Under the pieces are notes generated by a model. That model ran no database searches. It saw only the letters and a program-made list of their open reading frames with translations, and was not told where the DNA came from. From assembly GCA_022457155.1 (NCBI GenBank), contig JAJGOT010000022.1:907501-971500 (forward strand): 64,000 nucleotides of DNA. The letters are read 5' to 3'. How positions within the stretch are numbered: position 1 is the first letter of the stretch; each line of letters begins with the position of its first letter. The position numbers were made by a program, and so were the translations under genes. This stretch comes from Cladopsammia gracilis (taxonomy: Eukaryota > Cnidaria > Anthozoa > Scleractinia > Dendrophylliidae). Shown piece after piece: positions 1-14,300 of this stretch.

Positions 1-3000
1 CCTCCAATAGGTACCTAATTTTGACTTTGCATTTTGATAGTGTTATGAATCTGCTTCATTTAGTAGATTTGAATAAGGTACAGGAAAGTTTGTTGCAAAT
101 TGATACAACATTGGAGTGACTCAGATTCAGAAGCTGTCCCATGCATAGAATCTAATCCATTGGCACACATGACGTACACTAAAAGGTTACCAATGAATTA
201 TAAAGTGATTTCAAATTCCATTGTCATTTTTAAGTTCATTCAACCTTAGTGAACTTCCAAGTGATATTTATGTGGTTGGTGTGTCTTGTGTTACATAACA
301 ACAACTAGTCGCATATATTGGTCATCAACCTATCCCACTAACTTACTGCGCCTTTCAATAACATGCAGAATTTGAAATTCAAATCTTCACCAACAGTTGC
401 GTTTTACACTGCCGCCAATCATCTTAGCTTACCTCTCAGGAAACAGATCTTCACTTCAATGAGGTCAAAGGGTCAAGTCTGTGCATTATGATTGGCAGAT
501 TTCGATCCATTTTGTTTGTTTCTTTTTTACATGGTCCGTTGGCTTTCGTATTAATTATGATTGACGGCAGGGAATAACGCAACTGTTGGTGGAGATTTAA
601 ATTTCAAATTCCGCATGTCATTGAAAGGCGCAGTAAACACACTCTGTCTTCTTCAAAAAATGAACAGCGAGAATCATATCCAAAGCTAAATATCTCACCC
701 GTACTTCCCCCTCTTTCACCAGTTAAAGAATTATAATTGACGCTTCAATATCTATTTTCAAGTCTTCACTAAAAACATATCTTTTATCAAGGTAGCCAAT
801 TAATCTTGCCCATAGATTGATCAAAAATATCATAAATAAATGGTACTGAAGAAGAAGCCTAAAGTTCATAAGCTTTGTAAGTTTCTTTTAGGCTTCCTCA
901 CCACTTTGAATATAATTATTGCTTACTAAATACTTTCTATTGCTCTCCTTTTTTTTTTCCTGTATAAATATGCATTTGATGTGTGGCAAATAGATGATAA
1001 ATGAAATAAAATAAAAAAAATTACAATGTGAACACCGGAAATGGAATATAAATGGGATGACACTGTGAAATGTTTCAGGGGGAGGAGATGAAGTACAACT
1101 GTAATACTTTAATGAAAGAGCATTATTCTTTTATTTTCACTAGAAATAATTGTTGTGGGGACAGGAGACAAGTCATTACGCCTAGACCCTGACATACAAA
1201 GCTACCTGAGGAAGCACAATATTGCTTTGGAAATTCAGGATACAGTTAGTAAATAATTATTGTGTTATCTTATTTCTACAACACAGTAATTGAAGGGCTG
1301 GGTGAATAACTGCCTTGCATGTATCTATATATCTAAATTTTATTAAGTCAGTAAAATCCTAGCAGACAACACGCAGACTGTACAAAATGTTTGACATTTT
1401 TCACTCTCAAACTGTGGGCATTTTTTAGTTGATCGAAGTAAAAGAGATTGAACTAGGCCAAGACATCCCACATTCTTGAAAAAAAATTTTTTTTTTTGAC
1501 CCAAATATTATGCTTTATAATTTGCAGCCAAAATAATTGTATTTTGTTGTTTTTTGTGTGTGAATAAAATACAGGAACATTTGGCCTGATTGGCTCTCTT
1601 TTACCTTAACCTACATGTACACCTGTCATTGCTTTAGTAAGAAAGTGCTTTCTTGACTCAAAAAACACAATTTGAGAGTGACAAATTTCAAAATTCAACA
1701 TAAGATGGTTATACACCCAGCCTATGGTGCTCGACTAAAACTGATCCAATAAATTATTGGCCCTGCTTCCTTGTTACTATAGAAACTGTTCTTCCTGACC
1801 CCCACAGGAACAACACACACTTTTCCCCCATCTAAACTCAGACAATCTTTTGCACATTATTATAACTGATCACAATTTGGCTTCCAATGTCAAATAATTG
1901 TCAACTTGAGAAACAGCTGAGCCTCTTAACCCTTTAAGTCCATTATGTCAACTGACAAATTCTTAGATTTGCTGGCCTATACTAAACGCTGAAGGAGTAA
2001 TTCCTTATTAAAGTGAAGTATCTTCTTTTTCTTCTTTGCACTAAGACAACACAATTTTTGAGACGACTGTTGTGTAATACAACAACAACAAACAAAACCT
2101 TATTAGACATATAAACTTAAGTACAGTTCCCCTGCAAATTAGCAAAAAGGCTATTCAAGGCAGGGAAAAGTAATGTAATTGAAAAGAAATAAAAGAAATA
2201 CCCAATTTTTCTATGTGTTGGCTATTCTTACAAGCAAGGTGTTTTTATTGTCTGTATTTTTAATAGGGAAATGCAACTGCTACATTCAACTTCCTTTTGG
2301 AGGAAACCCGTTTGGTTGGAGCTGCACTAATTCCACCACAGTCAGTTGACTGATGAGTACTAACCATCATTTTGGTAGTAATCTGGTAGATGACAACTGG
2401 AACTCCCAAATAACACCAGATGAGTTCAATAAAAAACGGTGCATAATTTTGCCAGAAGACAATCCAGTTTATTCAGTTGAAATATGGTCAAGGAAGGCTT
2501 AATCTTATACTATTGTTGTTATGAAAACAGTTATCTACAAAAACAGTTGCTTTTTACTGCTGGCTGGAACCTTCGTTTGTGGAAGATAATTTTGTAATTC
2601 CCTCCTGGTGGTGGCAGTCCGACAGAACTGCCAAGATCTCATTTACTGGTGTATTCTTGTTATTTTTTAAAAAATTATAGATTTAACACAATAGAAAAAT
2701 GTCATAAACGCAACTTTTTCAGTTTAGAGTTCTGAAATATTAGAACTGACTTTTTGATGGAATTGAGATTTTAAGCTTGTTTGCAAAAATAAATAAAATA
2801 TAATTTTGGTCGTGTCCACGGGTGGGGCATTTGCAGATTTTTATAAACTGCACCGAGTCTTTTTGTATATATAAAAAATCATCAGTCCCCACTGTGGGGC
2901 ATTTGCAATAACTATTGTCTAAAGAGAAACTGACAATTATATCAGGCATGGAATTGAATGAACCGACACAGTGGCAAAATATTGGCAAAAGTTACTGCTT

Positions 3001-4040
3001 TGGGAAATTGTGAGCAGAGGAGCTGGCATATAATTTTTAACAATGAAGAAAAGGTTGTACTTGGTGACCAAATTTCAAATTAATCTTGTTTGCAGATGTG
3101 ACGAACCCTCCCATTTCCTGGGAAAAGGGGAAGAGTATGAGAGTATGAGCAGGGTTAGGGTAGGGATCAATTTTTTTAGTTTTGCTTTTTTTTGGTGTTA
3201 CTGGTACTTGTGGCTTTTTTGAGAGTGATTAGTATTTGTGGCATTTCCTTTAATATGAAATATCTTGTACCACCTTGAGTAAGACAAGTTTTTGTCACAC
3301 AATTAGCATATGTTTTGTGATACATGGAATTTATATATTTCCATTTGATTTTGTCTGATAGAATACTGTTAATTTAAAGCATTTTTTCACACACAAGAAA
3401 ACACCCATAGAGGATGTTTAAAGTTTCAAATGATCACTGGTCTTATAATCTTCAAAGCAGTAAGACAGAATGTGTGAATATCAGAAAGTGGTTTTTATTC
3501 CAGGATTATTATTGCCAAGTAAAATTAAATGTCTTAATTTAAAGCTGACTTAATGAAATTTGCACTTGAAAAAAAATTTTAGTTATTTCCTTGACACAAA
3601 GAAGCTATTTAGTTATGAAACTCGTTTAATTCTCTATTTGGAAAAATTCTACATCATCCCTGTTTCCTTTTTGGAGATAAAATCTAGCCCGTTTTGTAGC
3701 GTAAAATCTTCATCAAATCAAATTTTAATTACTTAACAAAATTGATTAAATATTTCGAATGGTTTACATTTTTTCGGCTGAAAACACAGCCTTTTACTGG
3801 CAACTTCCTGAAATTGCGTTTTGTCATTGGCAATTTGTCAAGTTGTTAGAAAAATGCAATAAAATTCTTTTGTTTATTTTTACGGAAATAAATTGAAATC
3901 GACTCTTCTTATGTTTTCTTTGTGTCTGTTTCTCACTTTAATCTTCTTACTGTTACAATGAAGTGGCGGAGACAAGGATTTTTTTTAGCAAAACCTGACG
4001 AATAAATATTTATTATACTTTTGTTTTTGGGTGCCAAATT
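1..4040. other. Intergenic region upstream of the laminin gene
   Basis: AT-rich sequence with no convincing exon on either strand. Apart from the TIR element at 343-636 it holds only homopolymer runs and a short duplicated motif (GTGGGGCATTTGCA near 2821 and 2894). The 82-aa minus-strand open frame at 2740-2988 has no recognisable domain. Confidence 0.6.
343..636. mobile_element. MITE-like element with about 80-bp TIRs
   Basis: The ends are inverted repeats: TTACTGCGCCTTTCAATAAC at 343 is answered by the reverse complement of 620-636, and the match continues inward to about 423 and 555 with a few mismatches. It has no coding capacity. The transposon superfamily is not determined. Confidence 0.75.
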
Positions 4041-4159
4041 TTTGCCAGCTATTGCTATTGCCAAATCTTTTCTGGGCGTAAAGGAAAAGGCGGGGACATA
4101 TCTCGCACTTCAGAGCAGAACTTTTGAACTCAGAGGAAAGCCTCGCATTTCGCTCGAAC

Positions 4160-4360
4160 GTCAATGATTGGTTCTTCTTATATTAACTCGATACCCCACC
4201 AATCAAAACACAGGATTTTCGTTCGGGGTGACGAAATGTCGATTGGAGATTTATAACTCACGAAGTCTGGAGATCGCTTGTATCAAGTGTCGTGAAATTC
4301 CCCTCGCTCGGCCGTGCTTCAACTGGCGAAGATTACGAGCATAACACGAGAGGGATAATC
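4160..4360 (+). promoter_or_regulatory. Putative laminin gamma promoter and 5' UTR
   Basis: Three CCAAT elements occur in about 80 bp: ATTGG at 4167-4171, CCAAT at 4199-4203 and ATTGG at 4242-4246. A TATA-like TTTATAAC follows at about 4250. A start site near 4275-4290 would leave a short 5' UTR before the ATG at 4361. This is inference from motif spacing only. Confidence 0.45.
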
Positions 4361-5390
4361 ATGGAGGTGTACTGTTGTTCCCGTGCGAAGAAACACTGGA
4401 GATTTTTTTCGTCTCTGTTGAGATTTCTAGCTCTAGTGATAGTTCTTCATGGGGTTGATGCTCAACATCCATGTTACTACGATCAAGATCGTATGCTCCC
4501 GTTACGTTGCATGCCTTCTTTCGGGAATGCTGCTTTTACCAAGACAGTTATATCTAACAATACTTGCGGGACGCCGCCGAGCGAATTTTGCGTGCAAACG
4601 GGTGTTACTTCGCCCACGAAGGAATGTACTCTCTGTGATGCATCAGACCCGCGTTACCGCCATCCTGCAGTCTTCATAACCGACATCAAGAATGATCAAA
4701 ACAGAACGTGGTGGCAGTCGGAGACATTGCTTGACAATCCAGACAAACCCGTAACTCTTACACTCGATCTTGGCAAGAGCTACGATGTATCTTACATCAG
4801 AATTCGCTTTCGGTCGCCAAGGCCTGAATCAATGGCAATTTACAAGCGAACAAGCACAGATCCAAACGCCCCATGGATTCCATATCAATATATGTCGGAT
4901 TCGTGCGAGAAAACTTATAAGGTGCCAACGAAAGGAATAGTCACTCGAGAGAATCAACAAGTGGCGTTATGTACGGACGAATTCAGCAGTATTTCACCGC
5001 TAACTGGAGGAAATGTTGCGTTTACCACACTGCAAGGTCGGCCAGATAATCTGAATTTTGATAACAGCCCTGCGCTCCAAGAATGGGTTACCGCAAGTGC
5101 GATCCGAATCGATTTAGATCAAATGAATACTTTCGGAGACGAAGTATTTGGAGATGCCAACGTTTTGCGTAGCTACTACTTTGCCATTATAGATCTGGCA
5201 GTCGGTGGACGCTGTAAATGCAATGGACATGCCGCAAGTTGCAAAAGTTTACAACTACCCAATGGTCGCTTGGAGCTAAGGTGTGTTTGCGAACACAACA
5301 CTGCCGGTGTGGACTGTCAGGAATGTAGACAGCTTTACAACGATCGTCCGTGGGCCAGGGCAACAGAGGATAGCGCCAACGAATGTCGCA
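4361..5390 (+). CDS. LAMC1: Laminin gamma exon 1: signal peptide, LN domain, start of LE1
   Basis: Encodes residues 1-343. Residues 1 to about 34 form a basic then hydrophobic leader with likely cleavage after VDA. The LN domain follows, with the Cys pattern and the DLGKSYDVSYIRIRF and RPESMAIYKR segments typical of the gamma N-terminal domain, which mediates laminin network polymerisation. LE1 begins at CKCNGHAASC. The exon ends in phase 1 at GCA|GTAAGT. The whole LN domain in one exon with no intron is a compact arrangement. Confidence 0.93.
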
Positions 5391-8300
5391 GTAAGTACAG
5401 AAATTTTCTTAGCTGTATTCTCGCTTAATGGGGATTTTCGTCTCAAGGTGATACGTAAATCAGTTTGAGGTTATCTCGCGCGTGATCAGGCCGGGTTTTG
5501 GCGGCGTTGTCGATGACCTGCAGTGCTCTAGACGGACCGATCTATTTCAATATTCACTGAGACTTTCGCATCGAAGAGAACCTTTGTTAATATTTATTTC
5601 ATGTTGGGTTGCTTCATTCCCAGTCAGTCCTGGACGAAGAGTATTTTCTCCTGCAAACAGTAACAACTGAAACAACAGTTCAATATTCCCCGACCGGAAG
5701 TCGGCGACCTCGCGCGATCTGCACGATTTCTTGCGGCTTTGTAGTTTCGTGACGGGGTGGGGAAACCACAAAGACACTTTGATCCGCTGGAATGGAGGAA
5801 TTCAGATTTATTTTTTCATGTTTATGTTTTAAACAACCAAATTTCCGCTTAATATTTTGGGTTTGCATGTTTCCGGCTAAGGAAATGAATTAAGTTAAGC
5901 AGACGAAAGCAAAATAACAAGACCTTTGCACTGTAAGTTTGGTATAAATTTGTCCGAAATTATATTTAAAATACCGGGACCGGCTTATCGCGCTCTACAT
6001 GTACGCTTTCTGCTGCCTGCACCGGGGATAATAACCGCTTCCAACGGCTAAATAAAGTACATAATACGCAATATAATTAGCCGATTGAATATACAGACAC
6101 GAAAAGAATGGCTTGCTTGATTAGCTAAAGTAGGTCCGTGTGGTGGTGATTAGAGGGGGTTGAAAGATCAAGCTTGCGTGATGATAAGTTAACCAGCTGG
6201 TGGGATTTGCCGGACTTCTTTGCTGTGAAGAGGCTTTTGAAAATGTCAAGGATAGCTGTATAGCTTAATTAGCAGAGCATTGATAAATGGAACAGATGCT
6301 TAAGGTTTGTTTTACATAAGTTGTAATGACCACAACCACATGAAACTTGATGCGTGTATAGTCTAAAGCAGGGTAATTGTCTTATCTGAACCTCTTCAAA
6401 TTTGTATTTGTAAAATTTAACCCCAACATGAAAAGAGAAGAACGTCTTTAGTAATTTCATTATACCAAAAATTAAAACAATAATAGTACATGTACCAAAG
6501 GGAAGTTATGCTTTGAATGGTGTTGTGCTTGGGTTTTATCCCCAAACTCAACATTAGATTTCTCTCCATGCCATGAAATATGTACATCTTAAGTTTATGA
6601 AAATTATAGGGAGCATAAAAGCTCCCAATGATGAAACCCAAGGTAGCCAGCACCCCGGAGGAGGTGGGTGGGGGGGGGGGGGGGGGGGGGGTACTCCGGA
6701 TTTAAAGTGACAGGGATGTGCAAAGATTTTTGGGGTTTGATATTTTCAATTCCAGGATTTTTGGGGGTTAGAACATCTTGACAAGTATTTTTAGGGTTGG
6801 CTTGAGTGATTTAGGGATTTTTTGGGGTATTCAAAACAATGTGAAGAATTGTGGTAAAGTATTTTTGTCATGTGTAGTGCCCATGTAGTGCTACAAATGC
6901 AGTACAGCCAAACTTGTTACCGGTATATCATTTAATCCCTTCTGGGGATTTTTTTAGTTTAATTTTGGTTTGGGGGATTTTATAAATTTGGGTTTTGCAG
7001 GAAGCCCTAGGGATTTTTTTGGGTATTGATTTTGCCTCCATTTGCACATCCCCGTCACTTTAAATCCAGCGTAGCCCGCTGGGCCCTGCACAAAGATTGT
7101 GTAAGGAGTAGTTTTTCTTTGTCACTAACAGCCAAATGTTACATGCCATGGGATGTGGCTATACCGTCTTGCAACACAGCTCTGCATTCAATTTTGATGC
7201 CCTTTCGTACACCTTGAACAAAGCATAAACATATTATGTTTCTGGTAATTAACCCATTGACTTCCAACACTGCCCAAAATCAAAATTTAAAAAAAAAATC
7301 CCAAAATAATGTACGTTTGTAAAATATTGAAAAGCAAATGGTTACCATGCAAAAGTACTGCTGAATAGGTTTCATTTGAATGGTTGCACCATAGGATTTT
7401 GTCAGCAGACTCAAAAGTTAGAATTATGTTACATGTCTCCATAAATTATTGGCCCCTGGAAGTGAGAGGGTTAATTTCCACAGATCTTCACCATCATTTT
7501 TAAGGATATAGTATATACTAGTTAGCCATAGGAACAATTTTGTTACACACCACATTTACATATACATGTACATTATGCCATTTATCAAATCAGATCATTG
7601 CCACATCAAAAACTTCTTGTGTGGTAAATGCATCATGATAATTACATTATTTCACTTTGTTATCTGTATTCAATGTTTCCAAAGCTCACATCAATATCCT
7701 GAAGCCTGAAATTCTACCTTCTTAATTAATGTGGTTTTTGAACAGGATAGCCTGGATAAAAATATTCTTTAATCAAATTCCTTTTTCTATCCTCCATTGG
7801 TCATTAGCTTTTTAAACCCATACAGTGGAAATCCCAATTTTTCAAACCCTTGATTTTTGAAACCTCCTGACTATCCAAACCAAAACCTTGTTCCCTTGGA
7901 TTTGATTTCATTCGATGCCACCTTCAATTTTTTGAACTCCCAAATTTTTTATCTAATTTTTGTTTCCCCAGGAGGTTCAAAAACCGTGATTCCACTGTAC
8001 AGTATATGTTTTTCCTCTTTAGAGTCAAACATAATGCTTCATGCAACACTGCAATCTTTCAAATTAAATTTTATTAAGTGTGCTTTTCTGTGGTGTTGTT
8101 TACCATGCCGTATGAGATAGCTCGAACTTGAGAGTCTGGGTGAAATCCTTAATTGTGGCCATTAAATGAAAGCTGTTGAGTAGTACTAAATAATGTACTT
8201 TCCTGTGGTGCTGTTGGGATTTCACAATATTTCTAGAATTTTAACTTGATTCTCTATTGATGTAAAAAATATTTTCTTTGTCTGTGATCTATTATTCTCC

Positions 8301-11300
8301 ATTGGTTTAAAACGACTTCTGATTTAGTGTTAAAGTATTAGGTTGATGAAAGCTATTTTGAGCAATAGCTGTGTACATGTTTTTCTGTAACTGAGGGGCT
8401 ATGTCATGTTTAATATTTTCCCCCATATACAAAGAACTTTTTCAAATCAAAAGAAACCTTAACACAGTATGTTTCCCTCAAGATGAGATTTCTTTGTCAT
8501 GCCATAAGAATAGAATAGAATAGAAATGTCCAAGAGGCATTATTAAATTTTTTTTAAACCATCAAAAACAAGGATTTTCAGATTTGGGAAGATAAACATG
8601 GATTACAGTGACAAACTTGAAAATTTTAGGTCAGTGTTATCAAGAAACACAAACCATGACAGGTTTGCATGCATGTCAGTGATAAACATGTACTTATTAA
8701 AACATGTACTTTACTTATTGAGTATTGTAATGTTTTTCTCATCATTTTACCATAAAGTATTTAAAAACATACCATCAAATTAACTCCTGGAATATCAAAT
8801 CCAAAACTCTGTGGGCAGCAGACAGGAATGTTTCATGTAGCATTCCAGTGTGGTGAGTAATGTTTCTCAAAAAACTGTTTCTAATGAATATAAACAGCCA
8901 TTTTGATATGTGACAGCAGTATTCTAAAAATGTGAAATTTCAGTAGTTCAACAATATATATTAAATATAAAGCTTAGCTAAGACATTGTGCAATACTTTT
9001 AAATATTTAATTACTGGTAACCCCCAGACATTATATGCAAACAATTACCTATTACTTTTGTTCAAGTATTTTATTTCAACTATGCTTCCAGCTGCTGCTT
9101 AAAGCAATGAGAACCGATCAAGAAGACTCGTACATGTGCTACAGGGATAAATAGGGCAACCTTAACCCATTACATCTCTTTTTTTTTAAACAGCACTTGG
9201 TAGGGAACAGTCAGTGAAAGTTTCCCAAAAAATTGCCCATCAACTTTTATTTCTGGGGAATCACCTTTTTTTTGAACACATGCCCACAATTCAAGATTCT
9301 GAAGCATATTTTCAGCATTTCCTTGCAATATTTGTAAAAAGCATTGCACCCATCACATATATTGGAGATGTCCCATTATTATCCCCCACCTCTTTCTCCA
9401 GGGATTTGACCCTAAACAGCAACCTCAATATTATTTTATCAAACTCACAAGAAGACTTATTCATAGACAACCTGACCTGGTTATCCAAGACTCCCTTTTT
9501 ACCAGCTGTTGAAACTGTTTGTTTCTTTTCTCAGAGTGTGACTGTAATAATTTAGCTGACAGTTGCGTGTACGACGCACAGCTTGGATTTGGACGTTGCC
9601 TCAATTGCAAGAGAAACACTGCTGGGCCAAAATGTGAACGTTGCCGTGACAACTTTTTCCGCCAATCATCATCAGATGACTGTCAGCCGTGTAACTGCAA
9701 TGCCGTTGGTTCTGTGTCGTTGCAGTGTGATACCACAGGACAGTGTCGGTGCAAGCCTGGCGTCACTGGTGTCAAATGTGACCAATGCCAGGCAGATTAC
9801 TTTGGCTTTTCACAGACTGGTTGTCGGTAAGTCATTGAGTGAAAGCTTTTGCATGTTAATGTTGGTGGTCTAGTATGTAGCGCATAGGAGTAATACTCTC
9901 AGTCACGTCATGCTGCTGGAGCCTGGTTAAGCTCTGGTAGTTGAGGGCCACTTGGCTCATGAAAACTTCCTCTTTTACCTTTTTAAGTCACAACATGTGA
10001 TATAGAACTTGTTACCTGAGAAAAATTTGGCCAAATGCTGGAAAGTTAGGAGCTGAACCTATAAAAAAAGGCACAAACTTTTTTTTGGAGGCTCAGTGGT
10101 GCAGTGGTTAGCATATTGGACAAGAAACTTTACTCCACATTGTCTCTCTCCACCCAGGCCCTGGTTGTTCAAAAGGTGGATAGCACTATCCACTGGATGA
10201 ATCACTATCCAGTGGATAACCAATAACAAAACCTATTGTATTATCCACTGGATAGTGATTTATCCGGTGGATAGCGCAATCCACGTTTTGAACAACCAGG
10301 GTCATGGATACCAGCTGCATAATGCTGGGGATAACCCTGCATTGTTGGACTGGAATCCCATCCAGGAGCAGCAATACTTCTAGTTGTTTCATGCAACAGA
10401 AACCAGGTTAAGCTCCAGGCCAAGTGGGCCATCCATGGCTTGTGTGCAACTTTACCATTTTTACAGCTAGAAAATTAGGCACCCAAAACATGTCCTTAAG
10501 CACCCCAGCCAACTGGGCTCCTGTCAGGCAACAGTCTTGAATATGTTTTTGATTAGTTTATAGTAGACATATTCTTACACATTTTCTCATTTCCTATTTT
10601 AGACCTTGCCAGTGTTCCCCTGAAGGAACTGATCCTAGTAACACACAGTGCAATGAGAAAGGAGAGTGTGCATGCAAACGGAATGTCATTGGTGCCAAAT
10701 GCACCCAGTGTAAAACCGGCTTCTATGGCTTGGAGAGTTCTAACCCACATGGATGTAGACAGTGCTTTTGTTACGGACACACTGGAGTGTGTAAAGTAGC
10801 CAATGGTTATATTGGACGCAACATCTCCAATCAGTTCACTTCAGGTCTGGAAGGCTGGACAGTTGTAAATGAACAAGGTATACTTCTAATTTGTATTGCT
10901 TCATAATTTTATGCCACAAACATAAAATGAAAGGTGCTTGAATGTCAAAGTTATTTTTATGTGAGACACTACATATATATGGTTACCTGATTCCACTTTT
11001 GAGGTTGCTCATAACGTTTCTCTGATAGATGTTAAGCATGAACTGTCAAATTAGTGACATAAGGGCTACACCACTTATGTCAATTATCAATCAAGTAAGT
11101 TCAAACACGCCGAGTGAAATTTGGGAACAATTGTTTAGTGACAGGTAGACAATGTATGCGAAGCCTTGAACAAGTTATAGCAGACGGGGACAAATATGCA
11201 CATTCCCCCCCCCCCCCCCCACACCCAACCTTGTTAACCTGGCTTGTTAACCTTGTTTTTATTTACCAGGTACTGATGTTACTGAACAGTATGCGATACA

Positions 11301-14300
11301 TCACCCTGACGACTCACACATCAGTGTTACAGCTGTTGGACATGAGGTCCTTTACATATCAGCACCAGCCATTTTCCTGGGAGATGTCCGTAGTAGCTAT
11401 GGCCAACTCTTCGGTTTCTCATTCCGTGTTGCTGCCACTGCGGGTGTGCAGGTGGAGCCTGGTGATATCAGCTTGGAGGGTGAAGATGGGCTTAAAGTAT
11501 CAGCAAGGCTCAGTGCACAGAACAACTCTGCTCCCACAACCACTTTCCAAAACTATGTCTTCCGACTTCATGAGGATCCATCGCTAGGATGGGAGCCAAT
11601 GCTTAGAGGGTTTGATTTTCAGAAACTCTTGTCCAACCTGAAGGCCATTAAAATACGAATGAACTTTGCCCCTCAAGGGACTGGTTTGATTGACAATGTA
11701 TTTCTTGAGACAGCTATATATGACCCGGCCTCACCTCTTCGTGTACCTTGGGTCGAGGAGTGCAGTTGCCCAGCGCCTTATACTGGTGATCACTGTGAAC
11801 AATGCAGTGATGGTTATACAAGGCAAAAGGGTACTCCAGATAAATATGGCCAGTAAGTTGATCCAGTTGAACATCTCAAAGCAACTACCTCTCTTTACCA
11901 ATCAGCTGTCTGTGATACCAAGTTTTATTTGCTCAATTATTTGACACTTGTTATTAGATTTTTGCAGTTTCTTGCAAGAGGTTTGGTTTTATTCCTAGTC
12001 ATTCTCCCATTCTAAAAGTATGGTGGCATGCACAGGGTTGCCACAGTCAGGGAAAAGTTAGGGAAAAACAAAAACATTTCAAGGTCAGGGAAAAGTCAGG
12101 GAATTTTGCAAAAGGTCAGGGAAAATCTTAGTTCTTGTCAAAGTTGTAATATCCAGTCCAGCCCAGTCCAGTCCATTCCAATAGTTTATAGCTTGCGCAT
12201 GCGTGATACATTGCTCACGCCATCGCACATGTACTTCAGGTTTTCAGCTGCATTAAACTACGGTTCAAGTTTCAAACTGGTTGTTTCTTTGGTTGTTTCA
12301 TTGGCGACGAGAATAAACGAGAAAAAAAAAAAGCAAGAAGAAGCCCAGCAAGAGTGGCAGAGAAAGCAAGAAGAAGCCGTAACTCAGAAGATATTCAACG
12401 CGTAACTCGTTCGCACAAATGCCTGACACACCTGAACAACCATCCGCCAGAGCGGATAATCTGCGGATTATCACAGAAACAAGAAACCTCCGAGCTTAAC
12501 CATTTACACCAGGAGATGACCAAATAAACACCGGGAAAGCGTGGGACGACTGGATCGAAGAACTCGAACGTGAATTTCGTTATTTCAGAATTACGGATCC
12601 GGACGACAAGAAAGACGCGCTCATCATTTATGGTGGAAAGGAGATCGCCCGACTTGAGAAAAGCCTACCGAATCCAACTGGTGAATCAAACAACTATGTA
12701 AAGTTGAGGAAGAAGCTAGACGAGTATTTTACACCGAAGAAAAACAAACACTACGCAAGATATCTCTTTCTGAAAATGAGACCAACACACGGGGAAACTA
12801 CGGTGGCATATGCGGCTCGACTGAGAGAGAAAGGCAGCGAGTGCGAATTTGAAACGAATTCCGACGACCGAATCTTGGAACACCTCGTCCAAACAACAAA
12901 CAACCGAGTGTTGATTCAGAAAGCCATTAACAAGAAGTGGAGTCTAACACAATTCCTTACCGAAGCTGCTCAAATGGAGGACACGTCACTTCAAGTAAGC
13001 GGCATGAAAATTCCCGAAGATGTAAAGAAGTTGAGTCAACGACCTGGAAGATGGCAGCCGAACCGGGGCAAAACAGGTCACCAGAAGAAGCAACCCTGCG
13101 GGTATTGTGGACAAGTGGGCACTCACCCAGAAGGCAAAAACTGTCCTGCGTACGGAAAGAAATGTACAAAATGCCAGAGATTCAACCACTTTGCAATAGC
13201 TTGTAGAGCTGATACCTCAAGAGACAACAAGAAAACCCAACAGCGCAAACCTGAATGGAGGCAACCAGAGAAGAACAAACAGAAGCACCACATCAAAAGA
13301 ACCACTGAAGAGCTACCAGACAGCTCAACAAGCTCTGACGATGAGTTTTTCAGCCAAGCAGTTAGACACTTGAAGCAAGTCAAGAAGATCAAGTCAGATG
13401 ACAAAGACAGAACCTTGACTGTGAAGATGGAAGATGTCAATGTAGAAGTAGAGCCAGATAGTGGAGTGGAAGTCAATGTCATGGATGAACATCAGTTCAA
13501 AGCACTGACAAACCGCACCAGGAAAAGAATGACATTAGCACCCAGCAGAACAAAGCTGAACACCCTGCAGAGTGAGCTATCTGTGAAAGAAGAGTTCACA
13601 GCCACCATTAGGAACAAAACTTGTGGAACAGTTGCAAGATTTGTTGTAGTCAAAGGAAGAATCAACTCCCCACCGCTCATCAGCAAAGATACCCTCCAAG
13701 AGCTTGGGATGTTGCAAATAAGAGAAGATGGATCGTTTGCTAAAACAAATGACCTAAGAATCCAAGAAGAAATGCCAGACATCAAAGCCGTTAAGAAAGA
13801 TGAAGTTCTCCGCCTCAAAATCAAGGAAATTACTGACCGTCACAGCCAAATATTTCAAGGCATCGGGAAGATTAGAGACAACAAGAATGGCCAGGATTTC
13901 TATGCAAAGTTCAGCATGAGACCAGGGGCAGTACCAGTAGCTCAGAAGCCAAGACCAGTTGCATACTACCTGCAAGAGCCACTCAAGAAATGGCTGGAGC
14001 AGTGCTTACAAGAGGAGATATTTGAAGAAGTACCTGAAGGGGAACCTGTGACGTGGTGTTCACCACTGGTGGTTCAACCAAAGCCAAGGTTCAGTGAACT
14101 AGACAAGGAAGACCTGGAACCACACATGATCAGAGCCAGCGTAGACCTCAGGATACCCAACCAATTTATGGAAAGACACAGGATCACCCAAGGCACCATA
14201 GTAGAAGATTTCATGTACAAATTCCATGACTGCACTGTCTTCTCCAAGCTAGATATGAAACAGGGCTACCACCAGCTCCTGCTTGACCCAGAATCCAGAA

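Noticed and set aside
4292..4360. Upstream extension of the laminin frame to 4292
   Set aside because: It would begin at a non-ATG codon; the ATG at 4361 begins the signal peptide.
11114..11587. 157-codon plus-strand open frame
   Set aside because: Out-of-frame shadow that begins in the intron and overlaps laminin exon 4.
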